Part shown: positions 19,803-29,237 of the stretch, one piece after another
Numbering within the stretch: the first letter of the stretch is position 1
Layout of the letters: every line of letters starts with the position of its first letter
Assembly: GCA_951640165.1 (NCBI GenBank)
Contig: OX621254.1
Location: 25,642,001-25,706,000 of the forward strand
Source: Pseudoips prasinana
Lineage: Eukaryota; Arthropoda; Insecta; Lepidoptera; Nolidae
DNA: 64,000 bases
Direction: 5' to 3'
Made by a program: the position numbers and the translations under genes
Notes under the pieces: model-generated
Told to the model about the DNA's origin: nothing
What the model saw: the letters and a program-made list of their open reading frames with translations, nothing else
Databases searched by the model: none

Positions 19803-20005
19803 GACTTGATGATTTACGAAACAGAGACGAGGTTGGTCACTATAGGCCTTATTAGAAGGCTCAGGGTCACCCAAAGAGCATTGAAGAGGGTTATGCTCGG
19901 AGTTTCCCTGCGAGATCGAATCAGAAATGTCGAAATCTGCAGGCGAACAAAACACATTTCGGCTTTGACCACCTTTCGACTTTCGGCTGATATGATGATG
20001 AAAAC
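19803..20005 (+). pseudogene. RTE LINE ORF2, internal plus 3' end fragment
   Basis: The plus strand reads YETETRLVTIGLIRRLRVT, then QRALKRVMLGVSLRDRIRN and VEICRRTK, a well-conserved stretch of lepidopteran RTE ORF2 downstream of the RT domain. It then jumps to the very end (FRLSADMMM, i.e. the GATATGATGATGA terminus), so some 60 codons have been deleted. The reading frame is open across the fragment, but all catalytic parts are missing. Confidence 0.8.
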
Positions 20006-20044
20006 AAATCTTAATTGTAGTCTGATTTGAACCAAATTGTACAC

Positions 20045-20660
20045 ACGATTTCTTGCAGTACCGCTAGATCTTTCTCTTATGTTTCCTGGTACTTGATTAT
20101 AAAATGATTATTTTTTATATTAAAATAACGCAATGTACATTTATACAATACAACACTGAAATTAAATCTACCAAGATTTAAAGCCAAAATCCACGTCTGT
20201 ACCAATTCCTTTTCCATATTGAAGTGAAAATTACTACACATCGCGGCCATATTGAATTCTACAAACATTTTACAGCTGTCCATTTCATTTATTCATAGAG
20301 CACGTATCCGGACCGATAGGATGCCTTGGCATACATATTAAATCACTCGGGTTTGTCCACTCCATAGATAGAAGAGCGCTTAGAATGGCTTAGATAGAAA
20401 CAACTTGTGTGACATTCCCTAAATTATGACGTGACGTGTAGGTATTTATATCAGTCTTGCGACATCCAAGTCCTTTAGTCCTCGAAGCAGTTAAATACAC
20501 CGTAACCATTGTTTCCTCCCTCATCATCATCCTCATTTACCTAGAGCAAGTCAACACTATAACAAACTCCTGTGACATTATACACAAACCGATCTAAATC
20601 GTACTCACCGATCGAGGGTACATTTAATTTCTTTCTATCGGACGAGCCCTACTTTATTGC
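20045..20660. other. Interval without recognised features
   Basis: A 68-codon minus-strand frame (20077-20283) has no recognisable family. Nothing else identified. Confidence 0.45.
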
Positions 20661-20663
20661 ATA

Positions 20664-21007
20664 CTAGCTGTGCCCCGCGACTTCATCCGCGTGTTAATTA
20701 CTACGTTTTTTTTTTGTTTTTTAGTAAAAAAAATACTTTTTCTAAAATAAATGTAGTCTAAGTCTACCTCCCTACCTATCTACCTATGTGTATATATACC
20801 TTATTACATTAACTACCTGCCAATAGAAGTCCCGTTAAAATTGGTCCAGCCATTTTAGAGATTAGCCGGAACAAACAGACAGACAGACAAAAATTGCAAA
20901 AAATATTATTTTGGTGTATGTACCGTATATATATTCATATTTATGTAGTAAAAACCGGTTATTTCAATATTAAAATTAGACACTCCAATTTTATTTATTT
21001 GTATAGA
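20664..21007 (-). mobile_element. HelN3 non-autonomous Helitron, copy 1
   Basis: 344 bp. On the minus strand it starts TCTATACAAATAAATAAAAT and ends in the stem CGCGGATGAAGTCGCG, GGGCACAG and CTAG, between A and T. No coding content. The 3' terminus resembles that of the helicase-bearing Helitron at 47.35 kb. Copy 2 is at 32680-32997. Confidence 0.85.
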
Positions 21008-21680
21008 TTAACGTAGAGCGACAGTTGCACAAATATTCCCAATAACATCCGACCTTTTCATGCATTTCCACGTCACTAACTACCCAAAAACGAGGCTCAA
21101 GAATATGGGTGCCCTGTAGCACAGGTACTTATTTCCTATTCTACTGTTGCTAGACGAATCGAACCCGCACCAGCATTCTATTGTCCAGTCAAGCAGTGAA
21201 AGCTTTCGAAGCTAAAAGGAAACATCATGGAAAAAAATACTTATATATTATTTTCAATAATACTAGCAAACACAACAATACAAAATTACTAACATAGTTT
21301 GGGGAATTTTTAGGGTTTCAATGTGAGTCATGTGGCAGCTGTATCTATCAAAACAGCGCGGACGATAACAAGACTTTACGTTTTGCGACATTGTATATAA
21401 ACATTTAGCAAAAACATATCAAAACTAATTTGAAAATTTTGTGAAACTTCGACAATATTCTGTGTTACGTACTCGTAGGTTCTGCACATTAAAACTCCGA
21501 CATATTTTCCACACACAATATTTAATCGAACAGAGTAACGTTCTCATCTACCGTCGTACAAAGAATGCCTCTTTAATAATTCTCCCACCCTGTTTATACT
21601 TTTATCAGTGACAACCATTTGAAAGTATAATATCGATTATTAATAGTTTTAAGATGTAAAATTATTATAGAATTATTATA
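21008..21680. other. AT-rich interval, a tRNA-like trace only
   Basis: Near 21150-21200 GAATCGAACCCGCACCAGC looks like a B box in reverse from a SINE head. Nothing else recognised. Confidence 0.4.
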
Positions 21681-21682
21681 GT

Positions 21683-21995
21683 TTTTTTTTATATATCAGA
21701 GGTCAACAAACGAGCAAGAGGGTCACCTGATGGTAAGTGATCACCGCCGCCCATGGACATTCGCAACACCAGAGGAGTCGCGGGTGCGTTGCCGGCCTTT
21801 AAGAGTCAGCAAACAAGTGTCGCTGACCCTTTCCCCCCACCCCGATGAGCCCTGGCGATCTTACTCACACTCAGAAACACAACATTAAATTATTAATGTT
21901 ATTATTAAGGAATGTCTGCTGTAAGGTGGAGGTACTTCCCCAGTCGGGCTGCTCTTCGAGCGAATGAACGCTGTGCCCTACCTCTCTTGAGTATT
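21683..21995 (-). repeat. LINE-T-tailed repeat
   Basis: On the minus strand this begins AGAGAGGTAGGGCACAGCGT and continues CAGCCCGACTGGGGAAGTAC. It ends with the LINE-T tail (GGCCGGCAACGCACCCGCGA, GGTGATCACTTACCATCAGG) and poly(A). The same 290-bp unit is at 49.40-49.69 kb in the opposite orientation. It is either the 3' UTR of a LINE-T subfamily or a SINE that borrowed the LINE-T tail. Confidence 0.65.
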
Positions 21996-21999
21996 AATA

Positions 22000-22530
22000 A
22001 AATGATAATCACTAATCAAATCATAGTATTATAACATAGCAGCTACGTCATAACCGTTGCGCGGCTATTGAGTACTTGATAACATCTGTTTTTAACATAA
22101 CTATCAGGGGTTTGAGTATGAAGAATGAGTACCTTAACACGCTGTGTGTAAGTTTCTATTGCCCTGCAAGAATTAACTTCTCTTCAGGTGTAAAGAGACT
22201 ACTGGGAATGCTATTAGGCAGGCAAAATATAAAATATTTATATTTACTGTATTTTATGTTAGGTATGGTCCGTTTATTAATTTTTAAGTAAACTTTCTTA
22301 GGACGCTCTCTTATGCTCCGATAGCATGTTAGGAAGGTCTACACGGTACAGAGTATTAGGTCTGTGGTTTATTCCAAGCTGTTCTCTAATAAACCTTACT
22401 TGGTACCAGTTTTGTTTGTGGGGAAGTTTTGTGTCGGGGTTGCTTTAAATCACGCTTTCTCTTTTATTCCTTATTGCAAGGACAAATCGGGTTTCATGGT
22501 TTTGCATCTAATAAGACGGAAACTTACTTG
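22000..22530. other. Interval without recognised features
   Basis: Two short plus-strand frames (22076-22291 and 22364-22591) show no family resemblance. The second runs into a hairpin at 22535-22580. Confidence 0.4.
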
Positions 22531-22534
22531 GACA

Positions 22535-22580
22535 CACTCCAAAAAAAGATACTTGTATATAAGTATCTTTTTTTGGAGTG
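22535..22580. repeat. Hairpin, 20-bp perfect arms
   Basis: CACTCCAAAAAAAGATACTT is repeated in inverse after six bases (GTATAT). It lies just upstream of the RTE fragment. May be a tiny foldback element. Confidence 0.85.
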
Positions 22581-22584
22581 AAGC

Positions 22585-22692
22585 TTATTAGCCGCTGGTT
22601 GTGGATAGCGCAAGACCGGCAGTTGTAGAGATATTTGGGGGAGGCCTTTGTCCAGCTGTGGGCGTCTTTTGGGCTGATATGATGATGATAAT
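22585..22692 (+). pseudogene. RTE LINE ORF2 3' terminus
   Basis: The plus strand encodes AQDRQL, YLGEAFVQLWASFG and a stop followed by GATATGATGATGATAA. This is the most complete reading of the RTE C-terminus in the window and shows where the protein ends relative to the GAT repeat tail. Confidence 0.75.
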
Positions 22693-23620
22693 TAAATCCT
22701 ATGAGGCGGGTCACAGGCATACTCTGACGGTAAGACAAATTATACCATATACACTCTGAGGCACAGGTTTGGGACTTCACCAACTTATTGACTCCGAGAT
22801 GATTAAATTTTTTTGGAAAAATTATATAGATATATAATTTTGACATGAATATTGTAGGCCTTAATTTAATAAATATGTCGACCAGCTGACGTATATATTA
22901 CAAGGCAAATATTTTGATTAGATTGCGATCAATTTCTGGAAGACAATCTACTTAATTTAAGAAATTCTATTATGTTAATATATGGTAGCTAATAACTAAA
23001 TCATTGCTATTATAAATTAAATATTATCTAAATGTTTTCATTCCATGTACCTAAATACCGATAGCTACATAGAAATAATTATGTATACCTACTGTACTTA
23101 ATTACTACAAACATATTCTGACAATTTAGAAGCGCTTTGAGAGTTTACGTGAATTTTTATTTGATTTATTTATTGCCCATAAAACTGGACAAATTGAGTG
23201 AAACAAGTATTTGAAATATTAATATAAAATTTTCCTCCCCTTATAATATACGTCAGCTGGATGACATATTGATTTAAGAATTAACAGAGTTTCATAAATC
23301 TGTATTAGTCCTTGTATTCTCGTTCAAGGAACGACAGCATGCGTAAATTAGCTTATAAGTAAACTAACATATCTTATAGACTAAATAAAAACATGAATTA
23401 AATATAGATAATCTGAAAAATATAAATTAACTTAATAAGTTCTTCCACAATCTTTCCTAATAATATGTATAAGAATATATCGATAGCCTTAGATTTGGAT
23501 AGCATGTTGTAAGCACTGCCTACAGAGACTTGGCATAGTACCAAGATTCGACCTTGATAGGGGAACACTTAACAAACAGAAACCATATTTGTTCTACCTC
23601 AGTAAAGGTAAATTTATATG
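22693..23620. other. AT-rich interval, nothing recognised
   Basis: About 930 bp of AT-rich sequence with no repeat family, tRNA-like head or notable frame. Confidence 0.5.
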
Positions 23621-23621
23621 T

Positions 23622-23807
23622 ATATAAAATATTTGAATAGTTATTAGCGGATAAGCTTTAATTATAATAATATAATTAAAGCTTATCCGCTAATAACTAT
23701 TCAAATATTTTATATCGAGTTGACAAATAGGTACACGAAGAAAAAAGAGAGTAAGAAATAATTCTTTCTCTCTTTTTTCTTCGTGTACCTATTTGTCAAC
23801 TCGATAT
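23622..23807. repeat. Twin palindrome (two abutting foldbacks)
   Basis: First hairpin 23622-23715: 45-bp perfect arms with a 4-base centre. Second hairpin 23712-23807: 40-bp perfect arms around a 16-base centre that itself can pair further. They share the four bases ATAT. AT content differs between the two, so they need not be one element. No coding content. Confidence 0.9.
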
Positions 23808-24100
23808 CCTAAAAATTGATTAGTTTCATAAACAAATGAAGCTCGTTATTTTTCGTTCATTATTTATGTTACACTTTGTATAATAAACTAAATAATTTCC
23901 ATATTACTTTAGGGCTCGATACGAGTTTTGAACCCACGTCTTAATTATTTAACTACATGGTTGAATATATCTCTTCGGACATATCTTCCGAAAGAATATC
24001 TATTAGAGAGTGGGCAGCAGCGTCTTTGTATGTATTATGAGCATCATACTGCCATCTTTGTTTGCCAGGCGTGGCCCCTACTGGTAAATACAATTCTTGT
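23808..24100. other. AT-rich interval, nothing recognised
   Basis: Possible scraps of SINE-E (CTTCCGAAAGAATATCTATT, GGGCAGCAGCGTC near 23990-24030) lie just before the next MITE; otherwise empty. Confidence 0.4.
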
Positions 24101-24103
24101 TAA

Positions 24104-24402
24104 GGCTGATTTCAGAGTCGCGCCGGCGAGCGGCGCCGTCCAAACACGCGCGCTTACAATTACACGTAGTAGTTGTGTTACATTAGTAGTTGTGTTACGT
24201 TAGTAGTTGTGTTTCATAGTCACGCAGTTCAAACGCGCCGCCGGTGACACGCGCGCCGTCGGCCAGCGCTCCCCGAGCTCCTCTACTGGCAGCTAGCGTT
24301 TCAGAGTGACGCGTCTCGCACGCGCCGTTGCATACACTTAAAATGGCTGTTGAGACGCGCTGGCCGCCGGCGCGTGCCGCGCACGTCACTCTGAAATCAG
24401 CC
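24104..24402 (+). mobile_element. GC-rich TIR MITE (TWA target), copy 2
   Basis: 299 bp, GGCTGATTTCAGAGTCGCGC to CACTCTGAAATCAGCC, flanked by TAA on both sides. Co-linear with copy 1 at 3.6 kb, but it carries two extra TAGTAGTTGTGTTAC-type repeats near 24167-24210 and lacks copy 1's central palindrome. Confidence 0.85.
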
Positions 24403-24544
24403 TAAGATCTTGTCAAGATCCTTAAGTCTCCTTAATTTGTGCAGTAGAGGACTTTTTCGGTTTTAATATGATGACCGGTAATCAAAACCCCGATCACAAA
24501 AGGAGATCTTAAAACCATTTTTCTCTCTATTTCGTCATCATCAT

Positions 24545-24690
24545 TATAACTGCTGAAAAAGTTCACTGCTGGACAAAAATCTCCCCCAAAAATCATCTTG
24601 GGGGATATGCCATAATAGCTACGCTTGGCAGACGGGTTGGCGCTCGCAGTATGATGGTCATAGTACTATAACGATCTGCTACTCCAGATG
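24545..24690 (-). repeat. SINE-E, 3' half
   Basis: Reverse of SINE-E: CACTGCTGGAC is the RTE-like tail; GGGGGATATGCCATAATAGC, GGCAGACGGGTTGGCGCTCG and AGTATGATGGTCATAGTA form the body. The 5' half is missing. Confidence 0.65.
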
Positions 24691-24715
24691 CCTTCGGGAT
24701 CTTTTTATATTGGAA

Positions 24716-24885
24716 CTAGCTGTGCCCCGCGGTGTTACCCGCGTTAAATTTTATTTTATTTTCTTTGCTATAAACCTTACGGAGCCCGAGACCTTTCCAA
24801 CGAATGCAAAATCGTGGAAATCGGTTCGTGCGTTCTGGAGTTATAGCGTCAGGAAGGAAAACCCGACTTATTTTTATATAGTAGA
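24716..24885 (-). mobile_element. HelN2 non-autonomous Helitron, copy 4
   Basis: 170 bp, CTAG at the left and TC (minus strand) at the right, between A and T. Nearly identical to copies 1-3. The short frames across it on both strands are spurious. Confidence 0.87.
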
Positions 24886-24969
24886 TAAAATACGTAGACA
24901 CTTTTTAATATAACAGTTAACACATGTTCACTCTAAGGATCCTGTCGTAGACTGACTGTAAAAAAGAAT

Positions 24970-25165
24970 TTTGCTATCGTTTGAAATATTTTCAAACGAT
25001 TTCTTTTTAATTATTTCTTTTTAAAACATTTTGACGAGCGAAGGTGTGCTACCAAGAAACTCGTCACAGTAGACAGAGAGACGCTGCTGCCCGTCTTCGG
25101 GTAGATATTCCCTCGGGTCGACTTCTACGCCCCCCACGGGATGAGATTGGGTGAAGATATTCTTA
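24970..25165 (-). repeat. Small hairpin and SINE-E 5' fragment
   Basis: 24977-25006 pairs ATCGTTTGAAA with its complement over a short loop. 25070-25165 reads ACGCTGCTGCCCGTCTTCGG, TCGACTTCTACGCCCCCCAC and GGATGAGATTGG, the 5' half of SINE-E in reverse. Confidence 0.5.
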
Positions 25166-25525
25166 TATTCACCGCCGTCACCACACATCAATACCCTATT
25201 TAATTGTCGGCAACTAAAAACATACCTTAAAAGCTAAAAGAACATAAAGAATTTAAGCAATTTTGACCGAACATTATCCAGCAACAAAATGTTATTAAGA
25301 ACCCTTCCCCTGAAATCGAACTCCGACCTATAATTAAACGATTGAATAAATATTTCCCACCAATAAACATTCCCGCCCAATATTACTGGCCCTCTCGGGA
25401 CCAGGATTGTTTGGGCACTGTTATAGAAATACCAGGAGTTATTAGTAAACGAAATGTTCTCATAAAATCCTCCGATGTGTTTCCTAATTGCTGCTGCATT
25501 TATTCGTTAAATTCTATATAACCTT
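25166..25525. other. Interval without recognised features
   Basis: No repeat or coding signal identified. Confidence 0.45.
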
Positions 25526-25529
25526 TGGG

Positions 25530-25735
25530 AATGCTGTGTGGTGACGGCATAGAATATCATCACCCCATCTCATCCCGTGGTGGGCGTAGAAATCGACCGA
25601 GGGAATACCTACCAGAGAATAGGCGGCAGCGTTTTTCTGTAAACTATGACCATCAAACTGCGGTCCCCAACCCGTCTGGCAAGCGTGGCGGCTTTTGTCC
25701 AGCAGTGGACGTACTTTGGCTGACATATAACCTTT
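25530..25735 (+). mobile_element. SINE-E, fullest copy
   Basis: GCTGTGTGGTGACGGCATAG, CATCACCCCATCTCATCCCG, TAGAAATCGACCGAGGGAAT, GGCGGCAGCG and CCATCAAACTGCGGTCCCCA, then TTTTGTCCAGCAGTGGACGT and TTGGCTGACAT. I see no clear tRNA-like A and B boxes. The last 40-60 bases match the RTE LINE 3' end. Confidence 0.75.
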
Positions 25736-25799
25736 TGGTAGGTAGGTGAGCATTAATTTTTAGGGTTCTGTGTTCAAACTGTACTAACGGAACTCAATT

Positions 25800-25900
25800 G
25801 TTAAGACTCCGCTGTCTTCGTACTTTTAGGCCTGATGGGGTTTGAACCCAACCTTAATATCTGTACCTAGATTTGCACTAGACCAACGTGGCAATTATAA
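25800..25900 (-). repeat. SINE-D 5' fragment
   Basis: On the minus strand TTGCCACGTTGGTCTAGTGC and GGGTTCAAACCCC form a worn Pol III promoter. The downstream body is absent. Confidence 0.5.
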
Positions 25901-25904
25901 ATAA

Positions 25905-26095
25905 CAGTGGTTAACCCCTAGTGTCAGAGTTGTTCAAGCCGCCTAGTAAGCCTCTGACATGGCTTAAAGACTGTTGTCTAATGACTGCAAGCAGGAACGA
26001 CAGCTTAAGCGGAGACGCTCAAAAATTAAACCACTTTGTTGATTACTCGAGCTTAGATGCTTAATCTCACCGATCAAGACGTCAGAGCTTTTAAT
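25905..26095 (+). repeat. Rep-G fragment
   Basis: GGTTAACCCCTAGTGTCAGA, CATGGCTTAAAGACTG and GACTGCAAGCAGG align with the 9.1 kb copy in the same order. The central part is shortened. Confidence 0.6.
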
Positions 26096-26214
26096 TACTA
26101 ATAAGATTATATATGTTTTGGTGCGCCGTATCCTTGTTCATCGAACAAATTAACAGCATCGTTGGTGTAGCAGTAGAGTGACTAATCGCTAATAAACTAA
26201 CTGCTGAAAAATCC

Positions 26215-26520
26215 AGGTATCAATCCAGAGTCTGGAAGTTGGCGGTATTACACCCCGGTGACTCAGAGTGCGTGTAAAGTCGTTGATCATGTACAGACAC
26301 CAGCACATCCAGCTCCCTAAATCTGTCAAATTTGGATTTTTTAGATTTTCAACATTATGACATAAGCATAAGGTTCAGTTTCAATTAGGGAAATTTGACA
26401 GATTGGGGTAGCTTGATGTGCTGGCGTCTGTACGTAAAGTCTTTCTGGTCGTGTCGTCGCTGCTAGTTGTTCCATCGCATTATGACATTGAGGGAATAGA
26501 ATGTGCATACATATGTGTGG
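26215..26520 (+). mobile_element. SINE-D body interrupted by FB-A
   Basis: 26215-26290 (AGTCTGGAAGTTGGCGGTAT, GTAAAGTCGTTGAT) and 26434-26520 (CTTTCTGGTCGTGTCGTC, TTCCATCGCATTATGAC) are the two halves of a SINE-D body, in register with 35.56-35.70 kb. Between them sits the complete FB-A copy 4. The join is clean, so this is an insertion. Confidence 0.7.
26291..26433 (+). mobile_element. FB-A foldback MITE, copy 4
   Basis: 143 bp, GTACAGACACCAGCACATCC to GATGTGCTGGCGTCTGTAC. The host SINE-D sequence on either side gives an occupied site to compare with empty sites, showing little or no target duplication beyond two to four bases. Confidence 0.88.
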
Positions 26521-26587
26521 TATAGACTGCTAGACTCCATTTAGACTGGCGACCTGGACCTAAGTGCGACCAATAACGTGTTACGTA

Positions 26588-26791
26588 TTTTTTAAATACA
26601 TCGCCCGATTTAGAGAATGGAATCCCCTTGTCGCTGAGAACTTTAGTAACATATAATTGACGGACACGAAGCACACCCAGACTCAGAATAACTACTTATA
26701 GGTCACACGAATAGTTGCCTTGGGCGGGAATTGAACCCGGGACACAAAGTGCGGAAGAAACTGTCTCAACCGCTTCATCATACGTGCAGTC
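26588..26791 (-). mobile_element. SINE-C copy 4
   Basis: Minus strand: CTGCACGTATGATGAAGCGG, GGGTTCAATTCCC and CAACTATTCGTGTGACC. It is more diverged than the copies at 2.0 and 7.7 kb. Confidence 0.65.
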
Positions 26792-26829
26792 ATTAGTTGA
26801 ACAGACAGTATTAAAAATAGCAAGAAATA

Positions 26830-27356
26830 TCTATACATATAATAAAATCGTAGGAAAGTCAAAACTGTACATTGAATTTTTTTTAAAGGATACTGATCTA
26901 CAATCGATATTTAAGGCAAAAATATAGTTTTTAGAATATTTAATGTTTTTAAACTTTCGCGATTTGTACACATTTTTATATACTGTGGACACTGGTCTCA
27001 ATCGCGATAAAGATATAGGCAAATCATTACCTTGTTTACCCGACGTTTCGGCATGGATTGCACCAGCCGTGGTCACGGGTCGACCCGTGACCACGGCTGG
27101 TGCAATCCAATTGATTGATTGTTCAATGATTGAGACCCGTGTCCACAGTATATAAAAATTTAGAATATTTGCCTGTTTGTCTATACGTATGTCCGGGCTA
27201 AACTCACAAAGTACTGCATGGATTCCAATTTTGCATGAATATATACTAAGAGGTCGGGTCAACATATAGGCTACATATTATCTCGCTATCACCTATGGGG
27301 GAGGAGCTGTAATAATTTATAAAATTGAACACGGGTAAAACCGCGGGCACATCTAG
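26830..27356 (+). mobile_element. HelN1 non-autonomous Helitron carrying a foldback insertion
   Basis: Starts TCTATACATATAATAAAATC and ends ACACGGGTAAAACCGCGGGC, ACAT, CTAG and T. The body matches 61.31-61.63 kb except that about 218 bp (26942-27159) is inserted after TTTTTAGAATATTT. Without the insert it would be about 300 bp, the family size. Confidence 0.85.
26942..27159. mobile_element. Foldback element with long target duplication, copy 2
   Basis: TTAGAATATTT occurs on both sides (26931-26941 and 27160-27170), an 11-bp direct repeat (12 with a shared T) inside a known host element, so the boundaries are solid. The ends match copy 1 at 8.67-8.80 kb (AATGTTTTTAAACTTTCGCG on the left; CACAGTATATAAAAA on the right). 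The centre differs: it holds a 56-bp perfect palindrome (27054-27109) and flanks not present in copy 1. Confidence 0.8.
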
Positions 27357-27727
27357 TTTGAAATAAGAGAATCAATATAAACGAAGAAGAATTTTGCTGT
27401 TTGCTGTTTTAAGTCACAATACTCGGACTTCCGTTAAGAAATATTATTACGAATTCCGTCCATTCATGGGCTTCTAAAGAATTTAAAGTGTTCCAATGTT
27501 TTTAAAATTGACCAAGACAAAGTGGTCTAATAAAAATTCTGACGGCATCCTGTATCTCGTTCCGTACACTCGGGGACAGAAAAATATACGTCCTTTAATG
27601 GTTTTTAAAGTTACAAGTTTTACCTCGTTAGATGAGCAGTGCATTGTATTTTAAAAAGTTTTGTTTCGCTTTATAAAAATGTCCGGCAGATAGAATTTTA
27701 ACAGAGAGTAATAATCTGTGCAAAAAA
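27357..27727. other. Interval without recognised features
   Basis: AT-rich; no repeat, tRNA-like head or frame of interest. Confidence 0.45.
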
Positions 27728-27839
27728 TCACACTAATATTATAAATGCGAAAATTTGTGAGCATGTGACTGTGTGAGTGTTTATGTTTGTGACTTCTTCA
27801 CGTCTAAATATCTGGGGCGATTTTAATAAATTTTATTAA

Positions 27840-29150
27840 CCCGGCGCCAATGACGCTGGGTCATATTGACCCGAGACGATTTTTTATGGACATATTTTTT
27901 GTTTACCAGCGTTATGTGAGTAGCTGGAGTATTGCCTCCCCGCTACCCGTACCGATGGTTGACTCAGTGCGACGCAGCCTGCTTAACGAGCCACAAGTGC
28001 GCCAAGTTAAATCGGGTAAGTTTGACCCAGCGTCATTGTAAACGTAATATTTTAGAGACATACTTTTTTTTCTATTTAGTGCTTTTTTATTTATTTATGG
28101 TGTTCTTTAATAGGTTTTAGAAGATAATAGCACTAACAAATAATTCATCAAGCAATCTCGACCTTTTGACATTACGATGAAGATGGAACGTAGTGGCAAA
28201 AAGCATCAGCGCGATCAAATTTACGTACCAGCTCAGAAAATATTATATCACATTTAGTTGGTGTAAGATCCGGTGCTAAAAGTGAAAAAACTGTATTTGA
28301 TTGATGTGTACAGGTGACAAAAGGCAATCTGAAATCGTATCCTTTTACAATCACTCCAAGAGCGGAGTGGATATAGTGGACGAACGTGAGTAGAAACACA
28401 AAACGATGGCCTTTTTTTTCCCATGCTGAATATATCAGATATAAATGCAATCATAATATATCTGGCTAACAATAATGATACACGCATGAAAAGAAGACAT
28501 TTCCTAAAAAATCTGGGACTTGCCATGGTGCAGAAACATTTACAAGTGCGACGAAGTCGAGTGAATTTACCACGCCAACATGCGCAAAAGAATCGCACAA
28601 TTGACGGGCGAAACCACAGATGAACCACCTCAAAAGATTCCAGGCGTTCGCAAGAGATGCCAAATATGTCCGTTCATAAAAGCTAAAAAAACAAGTCATA
28701 CTTGTCATGAATTTCAAATTTATATATGCCCAGATCATTTGATTACCTACTGCAATAATTGTACAAGTTCGATGTCAGTAAATGATGAAAAAGAAGACTG
28801 ATTGGCATTTATAATTATAAAAGTAACTTAATTGGATCTCTTTTTTAGTATCATAAGATATTTGTTTCCAATGATTATTAAAATTACTTAACAGAGAACT
28901 ATAAGTTACGTTTGTTAACTTTTCAAAGCTGATTTTGCACGCCTCGTTAAGTATGTCAATAAAAATGTATTTACTCTATATATTAGTTTTATTTTTATAT
29001 CTTTTTATGCAAAAAATATCCTTATTTAGTAAGCATTCATTATAATTTAGTAAAAGTATATATTTTTATTATAAATCCTTGATAAAACTTCGGGTCAAAA
29101 TGACCCGACGTCATCGTTCTTGCAACTTTTTTCGCGTCATTGGCGCCGGG
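27840..29150 (+). mobile_element. piggyBac-like transposon, decayed
   Basis: 1311 bp flanked by TTAA (27836-27839 and 29151-29154), the diagnostic piggyBac target. TIRs of 17 bp start CCCGGCGCCAATGACGC. Subterminal inverted motifs GGGTCATATTGACCC (left) and GGGTCAAAATGACCC (right) lie just inside. The left end also has its own inverted copy at 28014-28038. Only the C-terminal third of a transposase remains between them. Confidence 0.92.
28331..28801 (+). pseudogene. piggyBac-family transposase, C-terminal remnant with frameshifts
   Basis: Pieces of a piggyBac-type (DDE, RNase H fold) transposase in three frames. 28331-28393: EIVSFYNHSKSGVDIVDE, the segment around the last acidic catalytic residue, then a TAG. 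28389-28410: SRNTKRWP. 28423-28580: MLNISDINAIIIYL and RRHFLKNLGLAMVQKHL. 28580-28801: KRCQICPFIKAKKTSHTC, then ICPDH and YCNNC, the Cys/His zinc-binding C-terminal domain. The order and spacing are those of the family. The N-terminal two-thirds with the first catalytic Asp residues are deleted or unreadable. Frameshifts fall at the TAG and at a T-rich run near 28412-28420. Confidence 0.88.
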
Positions 29151-29237
29151 TTAAAATCGGACACCCTGGATTAACTCATAGGCTATAAATTTATAAAGTT
29201 TCACACGGGTTAAACCGTGGAGTACAGCTAGTATCTT

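Larger units (their letters stand above)
27728..29231 (+). mobile_element. HelN4 non-autonomous Helitron, host of a piggyBac insertion
   Basis: The left piece (27728-27839) starts TCACACTAATATTATAAATG and the right piece (29151-29231) ends ACACGGGTTAAACCGTGG, AGTACAG, CTAG and T. They join to give a typical HelN4 body (compare 42900-43068) once the TTAA-flanked insert is removed. The 3' hairpin has three substitutions, so it is an old copy. Confidence 0.8.

Noticed and set aside
20077..20283. Host exon candidate on the minus strand (68 codons)
   Set aside because: No splice-site support or family resemblance, and frames of this length are expected by chance in 64 kb.
27850..28041. A 63-codon frame inside the piggyBac left end
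   Set aside because: It lies over terminal and subterminal inverted repeats and matches no part of a transposase.
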